A DNA stretch of 64,000 nt from Microbacterium invictum (GTDB lineage Bacteria > Actinomycetota > Actinomycetes > Actinomycetales > Microbacteriaceae), in the NCBI RefSeq assembly GCF_014197265.1, contig NZ_JACIFH010000001.1:2108001-2172000 (forward strand). Direction: 5' to 3'. This document shows positions 1 through 11,469 of the stretch, piece by piece. The notes beneath the pieces were generated by a model, which was not told the DNA's origin, made no database searches, and worked only from the letters and a program-made list of their open reading frames with translations. Each line of letters begins with the position of its first letter. The stretch's first letter is position 1. Made by a program: the position numbers and the translations under genes.

Positions 1-710
<710 letters not shown>

Positions 711-737
711 TCAAAAATTCTGTCGCGTCGGCCGGGT

Positions 738-4235
<3,498 letters not shown>

Positions 4236-4396
4236 GGGGATTACCTCCATGAGCCCGGGCGTGGGCCGGTTCCTTGTCGTCAGGTGGAGTGCTCCCCTAT
4301 CCGATTGCCTGCATCACGCGCCGTCGGAGTGCGACGGGGGCGCAGGCACAAGCCGACCACCATATGAAGGCAAGGGGGAAGGGAGCGCAACTACCC

Positions 4397-4425
4397 ACTA
4401 TAGACCGCGCGACGCGCCATGGCAA
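4397..4425 (-). promoter_or_regulatory. Probable rpoB-rpoC promoter
   Basis: Read on the minus strand, TTGCCA (4425-4420) is followed 17 bases later by TATAGT (4402-4397). This matches the vegetative sigma consensus at 5 of 6 positions in each box, with ideal spacing. Transcription would start near 4390, leaving a leader of about 155 bases before the TTG start at 4235. The leader holds a small stem, CCGTCG pairing with CGACGG at 4321-4337. No other promoter of similar quality is seen between here and rpoB. Confidence 0.7.
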
Positions 4426-4434
4426 GCCGGATCC

Positions 4435-4463
4435 TTGACGAGTTTCGGATGCTGCGGTATAAC
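4435..4463 (+). promoter_or_regulatory. Strong divergent promoter facing the DUF4062 remnant
   Basis: TTGACG (4435-4440), a 17-base spacer and TATAAC (4458-4463) form one of the best vegetative-type promoters in the window. It points right, away from rpoB, and its -35 box lies only 10 bases from the rpoB -35 box, so the two promoters are back to back. The expected start is near 4470, just ahead of the degraded DUF4062 frame. Its preservation next to a dead gene could mean recent inactivation or a remaining RNA output. Confidence 0.65.
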
Positions 4464-4487
4464 CCCGCACGGAGCACGTGATCCGCG

Positions 4488-4862
4488 GTGCCGGATGCCG
4501 CGGCATCCATGCCCCCGGTCCGGGTCGGCGGATCGACTCCCGATCAGCGGACCCTGCGTGAGCTGGCCGACGAGCGCGCCGCGGCGCGGGCGGCACGGCG
4601 CGGGCGGCACGGCGCGGGCGGCACGGCGGGGGGGCGGGGGGCACGGCGCGGGCGGCTGCAGCCGGCACCGGTGATGTTCGGACTCGGCGCGCGCCTGCAC
4701 CCGCCGCGCGACCTGTACCGTTCCTACCGAGCAGAGCGACGTGTTCGTGGGCATCTAGTGGGAGAGCTACGGCTGGGTCGCGCCCGACGAGGCGATCTCG
4801 GGCCTGGAGGACGAGTACCGGCTGGCGCCGCGCGAGATGCCGAAGCTCGCCTGCATCAAGGC
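4488..4862 (+). pseudogene. Degraded DUF4062 N-terminal domain gene
   Basis: The first frame (4488-4727) reads STPDQR, RELADERAAARAA, then PAPVMFGLGARLHPPRDLYR and SY. At 4728 the frame must shift (2 bases lost) to continue EQSDVFVGI, stop, WESYGWVAP, EAISGLEDEYRLAP, MPKLACIK. From memory of the family this matches the DUF4062 domain of large NTPase/TPR proteins, where the stop (TAG 4756-4758) is normally a tyrosine codon (VFVGIYWE). The expected VRVFVSST strand is missing and a 14-base GC repeat interrupts the helix after ADERAAARAA. Homology ends near 4862, just before the neighbouring gene ends at 4893. The gene therefore carries a frameshift, a nonsense codon, an internal expansion and a 3' truncation. 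Confidence 0.75.
4584..4655. repeat. 14-base tandem repeat inside the DUF4062 remnant
   Basis: The unit GCGCGGGCGGCACG is repeated three times exactly (4584-4625), followed by a G-rich degenerate stretch and a further partial copy to about 4655. The unit is not a multiple of three, so copy-number change alters the reading frame. It looks like a slippage expansion within the remnant. Confidence 0.85.
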
Positions 4863-4892
4863 GGGGCCTGTGCCTCACTCGGTTCGGCGGGG

Positions 4893-6560
4893 TCACGCGT
4901 AACGCGCGTGCCGAAAGCGCAGCCGCGTGCCGGGGCGGGCCTGCGCGAGGGCGTCGCGCGCGGCATCCATGACCACAGCGATCACGGGGTACCCGCCGGT
5001 CACCGGTCCATCGGGACCGAGGATCACGGGGCGGCCGCTCGGCGGCACCTGCAGCGCGCCCGGGACCATGCCCTCGCTGGGGAGCTCGCGGGTGTCGATG
5101 CGCTCGAGGGCGGGACCGTCGAGGCGGATCCCGACGCGGTCGGACTCGTTCGACACCGTCCAGACCGACTCGAACAGCGTGGCCTGGGAGGCGGGTGCGA
5201 ACCACCCAGCCCGCGGGCCGGGTGCGAGTTCGAGTTCGATGGCGCCGTCGTCGGGCGGGCTCCACGGGTGGAGGTGTTCGGCCGGGATCGCCACGATGGC
5301 GTCGTCGGCGAGGTGCACCCGGTCGCCGGCGCGCAGTGGTGGCGGCCCGAGCCCGGACAGCGTGTCGGTGGCGCGGGAGCCGATGGATGCCGGTGCGGCG
5401 ATGCCGCCTCGGATGGCGAGGCAGGCGCGGATGCCGTGAGCGAACCAGTCCAGGTGCAGTTCGGTGCCGGCGGGCCACGCATGCGCCTCGTACGGATCGA
5501 CCTCGCGATCATCGAGCCGGACCGGCCCCCACGCGCCGGTCGCCACGAACCACAGGTCGGTCTCGGCGACGGCACGGAAGCCGCCCATGGTGACCTCGAT
5601 GCCCGCCGCCGTCTCGACGTTGCCGACGAGGCGGTTGGCGGTGCGCAAGGCGGCGCGGTCGGCGGCGCCCGACACGGCGACGCCAGCGGACGCGTGACCC
5701 CGGCGGCCCTGGTCCTGGATCGTGGTGAGCAGGCCGGGCTCGAGGACCCGGAACGCGGGACGCGCGGCGGCGCGGGCAGGATCGGCGGCGGGGCGCGCGG
5801 CGGCGGCGGGGCGCGCGGCGGCGGGGGCAGGGCCGGCGGGATGTGCGGCGGCGCGGGCAGGATCGGCGGCGGCTTCGGGCTCGCTGAGGGCGCCTGTCGC
5901 GCGAAACGCAGGCGCGGCGGCGAGCGCGGAAGCGCGGCTTCGAACGAAGCGGACGCGGGTGCCCGGCGTGAGCAGCGCGGGCCGGTCGCTGAACGGGTCG
6001 AACAGCGGGGCGGTCGTCGTGCCGATCAGCTGCCAGCCGCCCGGAGTGTCGCGCGGGTACGCGCCGCTGAACTCGCCGGCGAGGCCGACGGCGCCGGCCG
6101 GCACACGCGTGCGCGGGTTCGCGCGCCGGGGGACGTCGAACTCCCAGTCCGGGCCGACCAGGTAGCCGAAGCCGGGCGCGAAGCCGGTGAATGCGACCGT
6201 CCACTCGGTGGCGGCGTGCCGGGCCACCAGGGTGTCAGCCGTGAGTCCGAGCAGCGCCGCGACCTCGGTCAGATCGGCGCCGTCGTACATCACGGGCAGT
6301 TCGACCACGGGGGCGGCGTCCGTGGCATCCATCACCGACGACAGCTGTGCGGACGCGGCGATCCACGCGCGTGCGGCCGCGAGGGGCAGCGCCGATGGGT
6401 CGAGGTGGACCAGCACGGTGCGCGCAGCGGGCACGAGGTCGACCACTCCGGCCGGCGGAGATGCCGCGAGCCGCGCATGGAGGTCGAGCACCTCGGCGAG
6501 GGTCCCCACCTCGACCAGGAGTGCCCGATCGCCGAACGGCAGCACGCGCGGGGTCACCAT
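4893..6560 (-). CDS. pxpBC: 5-oxoprolinase subunits B and C fused in one protein
   Basis: PxpABC hydrolyses 5-oxoproline (pyroglutamate) to glutamate using ATP. Residues 1 to about 205 match PxpB (KipI family: FGDRALLVEVG, FTGFAPGFGYL, PRRANPRTRVPAGAVG). Residues from about 270 match PxpC (KipA family: VLEPGLLTTIQDQGRRGHA, SGAADRAALRTANRLVGN). The two halves are joined by about 60 residues of nearly pure Ala, Pro and Arg, encoded by a GC-rich repeat-like stretch (5750-5880). In most bacteria B and C are separate genes, though fusions are known. The ATG at 6560 overlaps the pxpA stop by seven bases, so the two genes are translationally coupled. Confidence 0.93.
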   Translation of the reverse strand: MVTPRVLPFGDRALLVEVGTLAEVLDLHARLAASPPAGVVDLVPAARTVLVHLDPSALPLAAARAWIAASAQLSSVMDATDAAPVVELPVMYDGADLTEVAALLGLTADTLVARHAATEWTVAFTGFAPGFGYLVGPDWEFDVPRRANPRTRVPAGAVGLAGEFSGAYPRDTPGGWQLIGTTTAPLFDPFSDRPALLTPGTRVRFVRSRASALAAAPAFRATGALSEPEAAADPARAAAHPAGPAPAAARPAAAARPAADPARAAARPAFRVLEPGLLTTIQDQGRRGHASAGVAVSGAADRAALRTANRLVGNVETAAGIEVTMGGFRAVAETDLWFVATGAWGPVRLDDREVDPYEAHAWPAGTELHLDWFAHGIRACLAIRGGIAAPASIGSRATDTLSGLGPPPLRAGDRVHLADDAIVAIPAEHLHPWSPPDDGAIELELAPGPRAGWFAPASQATLFESVWTVSNESDRVGIRLDGPALERIDTRELPSEGMVPGALQVPPSGRPVILGPDGPVTGGYPVIAVVMDAARDALAQARPGTRLRFRHARYA

Positions 6561-7309
6561 GGCGCGCGGACCTCGATGCCGGCGGCATCCAGCGCGGCGC
6601 GGACGGCGCGGGCCATCGAGACCGCACCGGGTGAGTCGCCATGCACGCAGAGCGAGATGGCTTCGGTGCGCACTTCGACGCCATCGACCGTCGTGACCAT
6701 GCCCTCCGTCGCCAGGCGCACGGCACGGACCGCCACCTCGTCCGGGTCGTCGAGCAGCGCGCCGGGCTCGGCGCGCGGGACGAGCGATCCGTCGGCGCGG
6801 TAGCCCCGATCGAGGAACGCCTCGCTGCGGAACGGCAGGCCGCGTGTCTGCGCCGCCCGCGCGATCGCCCCGCCCAGGCCGAGTACAGGAAGTGCGCGTC
6901 CCAGCTGCGCCGAGAGGTCGGCGATGGCCGTGGCCACGGCATCCGCCACCTGATCATCGCCGGTCACCGCGTGATAGAGCGCGCCGTGCGGCTTGACGTA
7001 GCGGAGGTCGGCACCGGCGGTCACGAGCGCCGCGAGCTGCTCGCGCACCTGGGCGCGCAGCAGGTCGGGGTCGACACGCCGGGTCATCCGGCCGAACCCG
7101 GCCGGGTCGACGAACGAGGGGTGCGCGCCGATCGCGACCCCGAACCGCTGCGCGCGGGCCACCGCCTCGCGCATCGATGCGGCGTCGCCGGCATGGCCGC
7201 CCGCCGCCACCGACGCGCTGGAGATGACCGCGAACATCGCCTCGTCGTCCGCCGTCGGGACGCCGTCGACGGTCTCGCCGAGGTCCGCGTTGAGGTCGAT
7301 CGTGGCCAT
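6554..7309 (-). CDS. pxpA: 5-oxoprolinase subunit A (LamB/YcsF family)
   Basis: This 251-residue protein is the third component of the ATP-dependent 5-oxoprolinase. The start is the ATG at 7309, giving MATIDLNADLGET. The family signatures DLNADLGE, SVAAGGHAGD, GAHPSFVDPAGFGRM and VKPHGALYHAV are all present. An upstream in-frame start adds ten residues that do not resemble the family. It is first in a two-gene unit with pxpBC, which it overlaps. It is divergent from a peptide transporter ATPase gene at 7534, which may supply peptides that release 5-oxoproline; that link is inference from position. Confidence 0.94.
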   Translation of the reverse strand: MATIDLNADLGETVDGVPTADDEAMFAVISSASVAAGGHAGDAASMREAVARAQRFGVAIGAHPSFVDPAGFGRMTRRVDPDLLRAQVREQLAALVTAGADLRYVKPHGALYHAVTGDDQVADAVATAIADLSAQLGRALPVLGLGGAIARAAQTRGLPFRSEAFLDRGYRADGSLVPRAEPGALLDDPDEVAVRAVRLATEGMVTTVDGVEVRTEAISLCVHGDSPGAVSMARAVRAALDAAGIEVRAPW

Positions 7310-7338
7310 ACCGCCACGGTACTCGGGCGCGCGGTGCA

Positions 7339-7430
7339 CGTAACTCCTCCAATCCGAGGGGTGCCGCGCGCATGACGCGCGTAATTCCGGGGCTCACCTT
7401 CGCCGACGCGCCCGAATCGAAGGAGTTACG
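7339..7430. repeat. Long imperfect inverted repeat between pxpA and the ABC ATPase gene
   Basis: The left arm 7339-7356 and right arm 7413-7430 pair at 15 of 18 positions (CGTAACTCCTCCAATCCG against the complement of CGAATCGAAGGAGTTACG). Inside lies a perfect small hairpin, CGCGCG, CATGA, CGCGCG (7365-7381). The element sits between two divergent genes. It could be a palindromic intergenic element or a large operator; nothing in the sequence decides between these. Confidence 0.75.
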
Positions 7431-7533
7431 CGACGGGCCGACCCGGCACGCGCCGACCGCGCACTCCGCACCGCGTCACGACTGCATAAAGACCGGGCGC
7501 GCGACGATGCACCATTCGCACTGAGGAGGCAGG

Positions 7534-9201
7534 ATGGAACCCATGCCGCTCGAGACCCGTCCCGCCGCCGCGACCCCGCTCCTGCAGGTCCGCGACATGG
7601 CCGTCGACTTCCGCACGCTCGAGGGCCCCGTGCACGCGGTCGAGGGCGTCGACCTCGAGATCGCCCCGGGCGAGACCGTCGCGATCGTGGGTGAATCCGG
7701 CTCGGGCAAGTCGACCACCGCGATGGCGATCATCGGCCTGCTGCCCGGCAACGGCAAGATCGTGCGCGGCAGCGTCACCCTCGACGGCCAGGAATTGGTC
7801 GGGGCGGCTGAGCCGGCGATGCGCAAGATCCGCGGCCGCATGATCGGGCTCGTCCCGCAGGACCCGATGTCGAACCTGAACCCGGTCTCGAAGATCGGCA
7901 CCCAGGTCGCCGAGACCCTGCTCGCCCACGGCCTGGCCACCCGGAAGGACGTCGACCGCAAGGTCGTCGAGACCCTCGCCGCCGCCGGGCTCCCCGATGC
8001 CGCCGAGCGCGCCAAGCAGTACCCGCACGAGTTCTCCGGCGGCATGCGCCAGCGCGCGCTCATCGCGATCGGTCTGGCCTGCAACCCGCGCCTGCTCATC
8101 GCCGACGAGCCCACCAGCGCCCTCGACGTCACGGTGCAGAAGACGATCCTCGACCAGCTCGGCCGCATGACGACCGACACCGGCACCTCGGTCCTGCTGA
8201 TCACGCACGACCTGGGCCTGGCCGCCGAGCGCGCGGCGCGCGTCATCGTGATGCATCGCGGCCGCATCGTCGAGCAGGGACCCGCACGCCAGATCCTCGA
8301 GGATCCCCAGCACGCGTACACGCAGTCCCTCGTCAAGGCGGCCCCGTCGGTGGCGGCGGCGCGCCTGCGACCCGAAGCATTCGAGAAGGTGGATGCCGCG
8401 GCATCCACCCCCACCGACAACATCGTCGAGGTCGAGAACCTCACCAAGATCTACAAGATCCGGGGCAAGAAGGAGGACTTCGCGGCCGTCAAGGACGTGT
8501 CCTTCGCGATCCCGCGCGGGAAGACCGTCGCGATCGTCGGCGAGTCGGGCTCGGGCAAGACCACCACCGCCCGGATGCTGCTGAAGGTCATCGAGCCGAC
8601 CGAGGGCGCGATGCGCTTCGAGGGCCAGGACGTCGCGGGGCTGAAGGGCAAGGCGCTGCGCGATTTCCGCCAGAAGGTGCAGCCGATCTTCCAGGACCCG
8701 TACTCGTCGCTGAACCCGATGTTCACGATCGAGCGGCTCATCGCCGAGCCCCTCGACTTCTACAGCCGCGGGTCGTCCAAGGAGCGCGCGGCGCGCGTGC
8801 GCAAGCTGCTCGACGACGTCGCCCTGCCGCAGACGATGCTGCGTCGCTACCCCGCCGAACTGTCGGGCGGTCAGCGTCAGCGCGTCGCGATCGCCCGCGC
8901 CCTCGCTCTGAACCCCGACCTGATCGTGTGCGACGAGCCGGTCTCGGCGCTGGACGTGCTGGTGCAGGACCAGATCCTCACGCTGCTGCGCGACCTGCAG
9001 AGCGAATACGGGCTGAGCTACCTGTTCATCTCGCACGACCTCGCCGTCGTCCGCCTGATCTCGGACTACGTGTGCGTCATGAAGGACGGCGCCCTCGTGG
9101 AGGCGGCGACCAGCGAGGAGATCTTCACCAACCCGCGCGACCCGTACACGCGCAAGCTCCTGGCCTCGATTCCGGGCAACGAACTGGATATCGCCGTCTG
9201 A
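7534..9201 (+). CDS. Dipeptide/oligopeptide ABC transporter, two fused ATPase domains (DppD-DppF type)
   Basis: This 555-residue cytoplasmic protein powers an oligopeptide-family importer. The first nucleotide-binding domain has Walker A GESGSGKS (about 53-60), signature FSGGMRQR (about 167) and Walker B LLIADEPTSALD. The second has GESGSGKT (about 335), LSGGQRQR (about 443) and DLIVCDEPVSALD. Each half carries the C-terminal extension typical of DppD and DppF. The linker codons 8390-8409 contain a 20-base palindrome seen again at 25384. The ATG at 7534 follows GAGGAGGCAG. The matching permeases and binding protein lie downstream on the opposite strand, so the transporter is split into two convergent units. 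Confidence 0.93.
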   Translation: MEPMPLETRPAAATPLLQVRDMAVDFRTLEGPVHAVEGVDLEIAPGETVAIVGESGSGKSTTAMAIIGLLPGNGKIVRGSVTLDGQELVGAAEPAMRKIRGRMIGLVPQDPMSNLNPVSKIGTQVAETLLAHGLATRKDVDRKVVETLAAAGLPDAAERAKQYPHEFSGGMRQRALIAIGLACNPRLLIADEPTSALDVTVQKTILDQLGRMTTDTGTSVLLITHDLGLAAERAARVIVMHRGRIVEQGPARQILEDPQHAYTQSLVKAAPSVAAARLRPEAFEKVDAAASTPTDNIVEVENLTKIYKIRGKKEDFAAVKDVSFAIPRGKTVAIVGESGSGKTTTARMLLKVIEPTEGAMRFEGQDVAGLKGKALRDFRQKVQPIFQDPYSSLNPMFTIERLIAEPLDFYSRGSSKERAARVRKLLDDVALPQTMLRRYPAELSGGQRQRVAIARALALNPDLIVCDEPVSALDVLVQDQILTLLRDLQSEYGLSYLFISHDLAVVRLISDYVCVMKDGALVEAATSEEIFTNPRDPYTRKLLASIPGNELDIAV

Positions 9202-9241
9202 GGATGGATGCCGGGTTCTCCCCCGCCCAACACACGTCGCC

Positions 9242-9411
9242 CGAGATGGCCACTTGTGTCACGAGATGGCCACACGCGCGCCGAGATGGCCACTCGTGTC
9301 ACGAGATGGCCACACGCCCGTCGAGATGGCCACTCGTGTCACGAGATGGTGGGCCACCTCGGCGCGGGAACGGCCACCTCGGCGCGGGAACGGCCACCTC
9401 GGCGCGGGGCG
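9242..9411. repeat. 20-base-period inverted repeat array between convergent transporter genes
   Basis: From 9242, five units beginning CGAGATGGCCAC recur every 20 bases, alternating two tails (near TCGTGTCA and ACGCGCGC). A sixth, partial unit runs into three units of GGCCACCTCGGCGCGGGAAC (9352-9411). The second set is close to the reverse complement of the first (CGAGGTGGCC against CGAGATGGCC), so the whole array can fold on itself. It lies between two converging gene ends, as expected for a bidirectional terminator, but it is far longer than a terminator needs. The GGCCACCTCGGCG core recurs at 16121-16240. Confidence 0.9.
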
Positions 9412-9427
9412 CGGGGCGCGGCGCGGC

Positions 9428-10387
9428 TCAGCGGGCGCGGGTGCGCGGGTCCATAGCCTCGCGCAGTGCCTCGCCGAACAGGGTGAAGCCGAGCGCGGTG
9501 ACGGAGATGCAGATACCCGGCAGGAACGCGAGCCACGGGGCGATCGCCAGGTCGGCCTGCGCGTAGGTGAGCATGCGGCCCCACTCGGCCGTCTCGGGGC
9601 GTCCGCCGCCGAGGCCGAGGAACGACAGCGCGGCCGCGTCGATGACGGCCGTCGCCAGCGACAAGGTGCCCTGCACGATGACGGGGCCGATGGCGTTGGG
9701 CAGCACGTGGCTCATCGTGATCTTGCCGCGACCGAGCCCGAGTGTCTGCGCCGACAGGACGTAGTCGGCCGAGCGCTGCTGGAGCATCGAGGCGCGCAGC
9801 AGCCGCGCGAAGATCGGCACCTGCGCGACACCGACGGCGATCATGATGGCCATAGGCGACTGACCGAGGATCGCGGCGATCGACACGGCCAGCAGCAGGC
9901 TCGGCACCGACAGCAGGATGTCGACGACGCGCATCACGAAGTTGTCGACCGCACCGCCGAAAGCCCCGGCGATCAGGCCGAGCAGCATGCCGCCGGCCAG
10001 TCCGAATGCGGTCGAGACCACACCGATCATGAGGGAGGCCCGCGCACCCCAGATCAGTTTGGAGAGCACGTCGCCGCCGAAGCGGTCGAGGCCCAGCGGG
10101 AACTGCGGCAGCTCGCCCGGACCGGGGATGTGTGTCGGGGTGATGTACTTCGCGCCGGGCAGCGCCAGTTCGGGGTACGGGGCCAGCCAGGGAGCGAACA
10201 CGGCGACGAAGACGAACACCGCCACGATCGCGGCACCGATCCATGCGGTGGGATTGCGCCGCAGACGCCGGAACGTGTCGCGCCAGAAGCCGCCGCCCGA
10301 CCCCGCGGACAGCATCTCCTTGTCGATGATCGCGGTGTCGTCGACCGGGCCGCCGCTGGGGGCAGGAGGAAGAACGGAAGAGCTCAC
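9428..10387 (-). CDS. Dipeptide-type ABC transporter permease (DppC-like)
   Basis: This 319-residue membrane protein has about six transmembrane segments. The N-terminal region holds FWRDTFRRLRRNPTAWIGAAIV, and the cytoplasmic coupling loop near SADYVLSAQTLGLGRGKITMSHVLPN is the EAA-type motif of DppC permeases. The GTG/ATG region overlaps the end of the upstream permease by four bases, indicating translational coupling. It is the last gene of a binding protein, DppB, DppC unit. The ATPase lies across the repeat array on the other strand. Substrate is not readable from sequence; small peptides are the family default. Confidence 0.92.
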   Translation of the reverse strand: MSSSVLPPAPSGGPVDDTAIIDKEMLSAGSGGGFWRDTFRRLRRNPTAWIGAAIVAVFVFVAVFAPWLAPYPELALPGAKYITPTHIPGPGELPQFPLGLDRFGGDVLSKLIWGARASLMIGVVSTAFGLAGGMLLGLIAGAFGGAVDNFVMRVVDILLSVPSLLLAVSIAAILGQSPMAIMIAVGVAQVPIFARLLRASMLQQRSADYVLSAQTLGLGRGKITMSHVLPNAIGPVIVQGTLSLATAVIDAAALSFLGLGGGRPETAEWGRMLTYAQADLAIAPWLAFLPGICISVTALGFTLFGEALREAMDPRTRAR

Positions 10388-11388
10388 GACACCCTCACTC
10401 TCGGGTCGATGAAGCTGTATGAGACGTCCACCAGCAGGTTGATCAGCGCGTAGGTGACGGCGATCAAGAGGATGAACCCCTGCAGCACGGGGTAGTCACG
10501 CGAGAAGATCGCGCGGTACAGGAACGATCCGATGCCGGGGAAGGCGAAGACCGTCTCGGTGAGGATCGCCCCCGACAGCAGCAGGCCGGCCTGCAGGCCG
10601 ATCGTCGTGACGACCGGCAGCAGGGCGTTGCGGAGGATGAAGCGGCCGCGCAGCGTCTGCTGCCCGATGCCCTTCGCCTTGCCCGTGCGCACGTAGTCGG
10701 CGTTCTGCACCTCGAGCACCGAGGCCCGGGTGATGCGCACGATGATCGCCAGGGGGATGGTGGCCAGCGCCACCGCGGGAAGTATGAGGTGCAGGATCGC
10801 GTCCCACGCGGCATCCCATTCGCCGGTCAATATGCCGTCGAGCACGTAGAAGTTCGTGTAGTGCGTGGCGTCGAGGCGCGGGTCCTGGCGACCGTCCGAC
10901 GGCAGCCAGCCCAGCTGCACGGCGAACACGTACTTCAGGATGAACGCGAGGAAGAACACCGGGATCGTGATGCCGACGAGGCTGAGCACGACCGCGGTGT
11001 GGTCGCTGAACTTTCCCTGTCGCCGGGCGGCCCAGTAGCCGAGGGGCACGCCGATGCCGACGGCGATGATCAACGCGGCGATCGACAGTTCGATCGTCGC
11101 CGGGAAGCGGCGGAAGAACTCCTCCAGCACCGGGCGGCTGGTCATCAGCGATGTGCCGAAGTCGCCCGACAGCAGGCGCCCGAGCCAGGTGAAGTACTGC
11201 TGGATGATGGGCTCGTTGAACCCGTACAGCTCGTTGATGCGCTCGATCGCCTCGGGGGTCGCCTTCTCGCCCAGCAGGGCGACGGCGGGACCGCCGGGCA
11301 GGGCGCGCACCCACAGGAACAGCAGGACGCTCAACCCGAACAGGGTCGGAATGAGCAGCAGGAGCCTCTTGCCGATGGTTCGCAGCAC
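10384..11388 (-). CDS. Dipeptide-type ABC transporter permease (DppB-like)
   Basis: This 334-residue integral membrane permease starts MLRTIGKRLLLLIPTLFGL, the usual DppB opening with a first transmembrane helix. It shows GGPAVALLGEKATPEAIERIN in the periplasmic part and the coupling motif NADYVRTGKAKGIGQQTLRGR. The length is normal for the family. It sits 81 bases downstream of the binding-protein gene and overlaps the second permease by four bases. It would form a heterodimer with the DppC-like protein. Confidence 0.93.
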   Translation of the reverse strand: MLRTIGKRLLLLIPTLFGLSVLLFLWVRALPGGPAVALLGEKATPEAIERINELYGFNEPIIQQYFTWLGRLLSGDFGTSLMTSRPVLEEFFRRFPATIELSIAALIIAVGIGVPLGYWAARRQGKFSDHTAVVLSLVGITIPVFFLAFILKYVFAVQLGWLPSDGRQDPRLDATHYTNFYVLDGILTGEWDAAWDAILHLILPAVALATIPLAIIVRITRASVLEVQNADYVRTGKAKGIGQQTLRGRFILRNALLPVVTTIGLQAGLLLSGAILTETVFAFPGIGSFLYRAIFSRDYPVLQGFILLIAVTYALINLLVDVSYSFIDPRVRVS

Positions 11389-11469
11389 AGGAAGGTTCTC
11401 TCGACGTCGGGTGCGGTGCGGGACGAAGGGTCTCCTCGTCCCGCACCGCCGGTCACGGCCTGAGCCGGA

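Noticed and set aside
4488..4892. A complete conflict-system gene beside rpoB
   Set aside because: A frameshift, an in-frame TAG and missing 3' part show it is a remnant.
7426..9036. A 536-codon minus-strand frame opposite the ABC ATPase gene
   Set aside because: It is a shadow of the clear ATPase reading frame, with His/Asp/Arg-rich composition and no domains.
9242..9411. CRISPR-like regular repeats
   Set aside because: Repeats are contiguous 20-base units with no unique spacers, no cas genes are nearby, and the second half is inverted.
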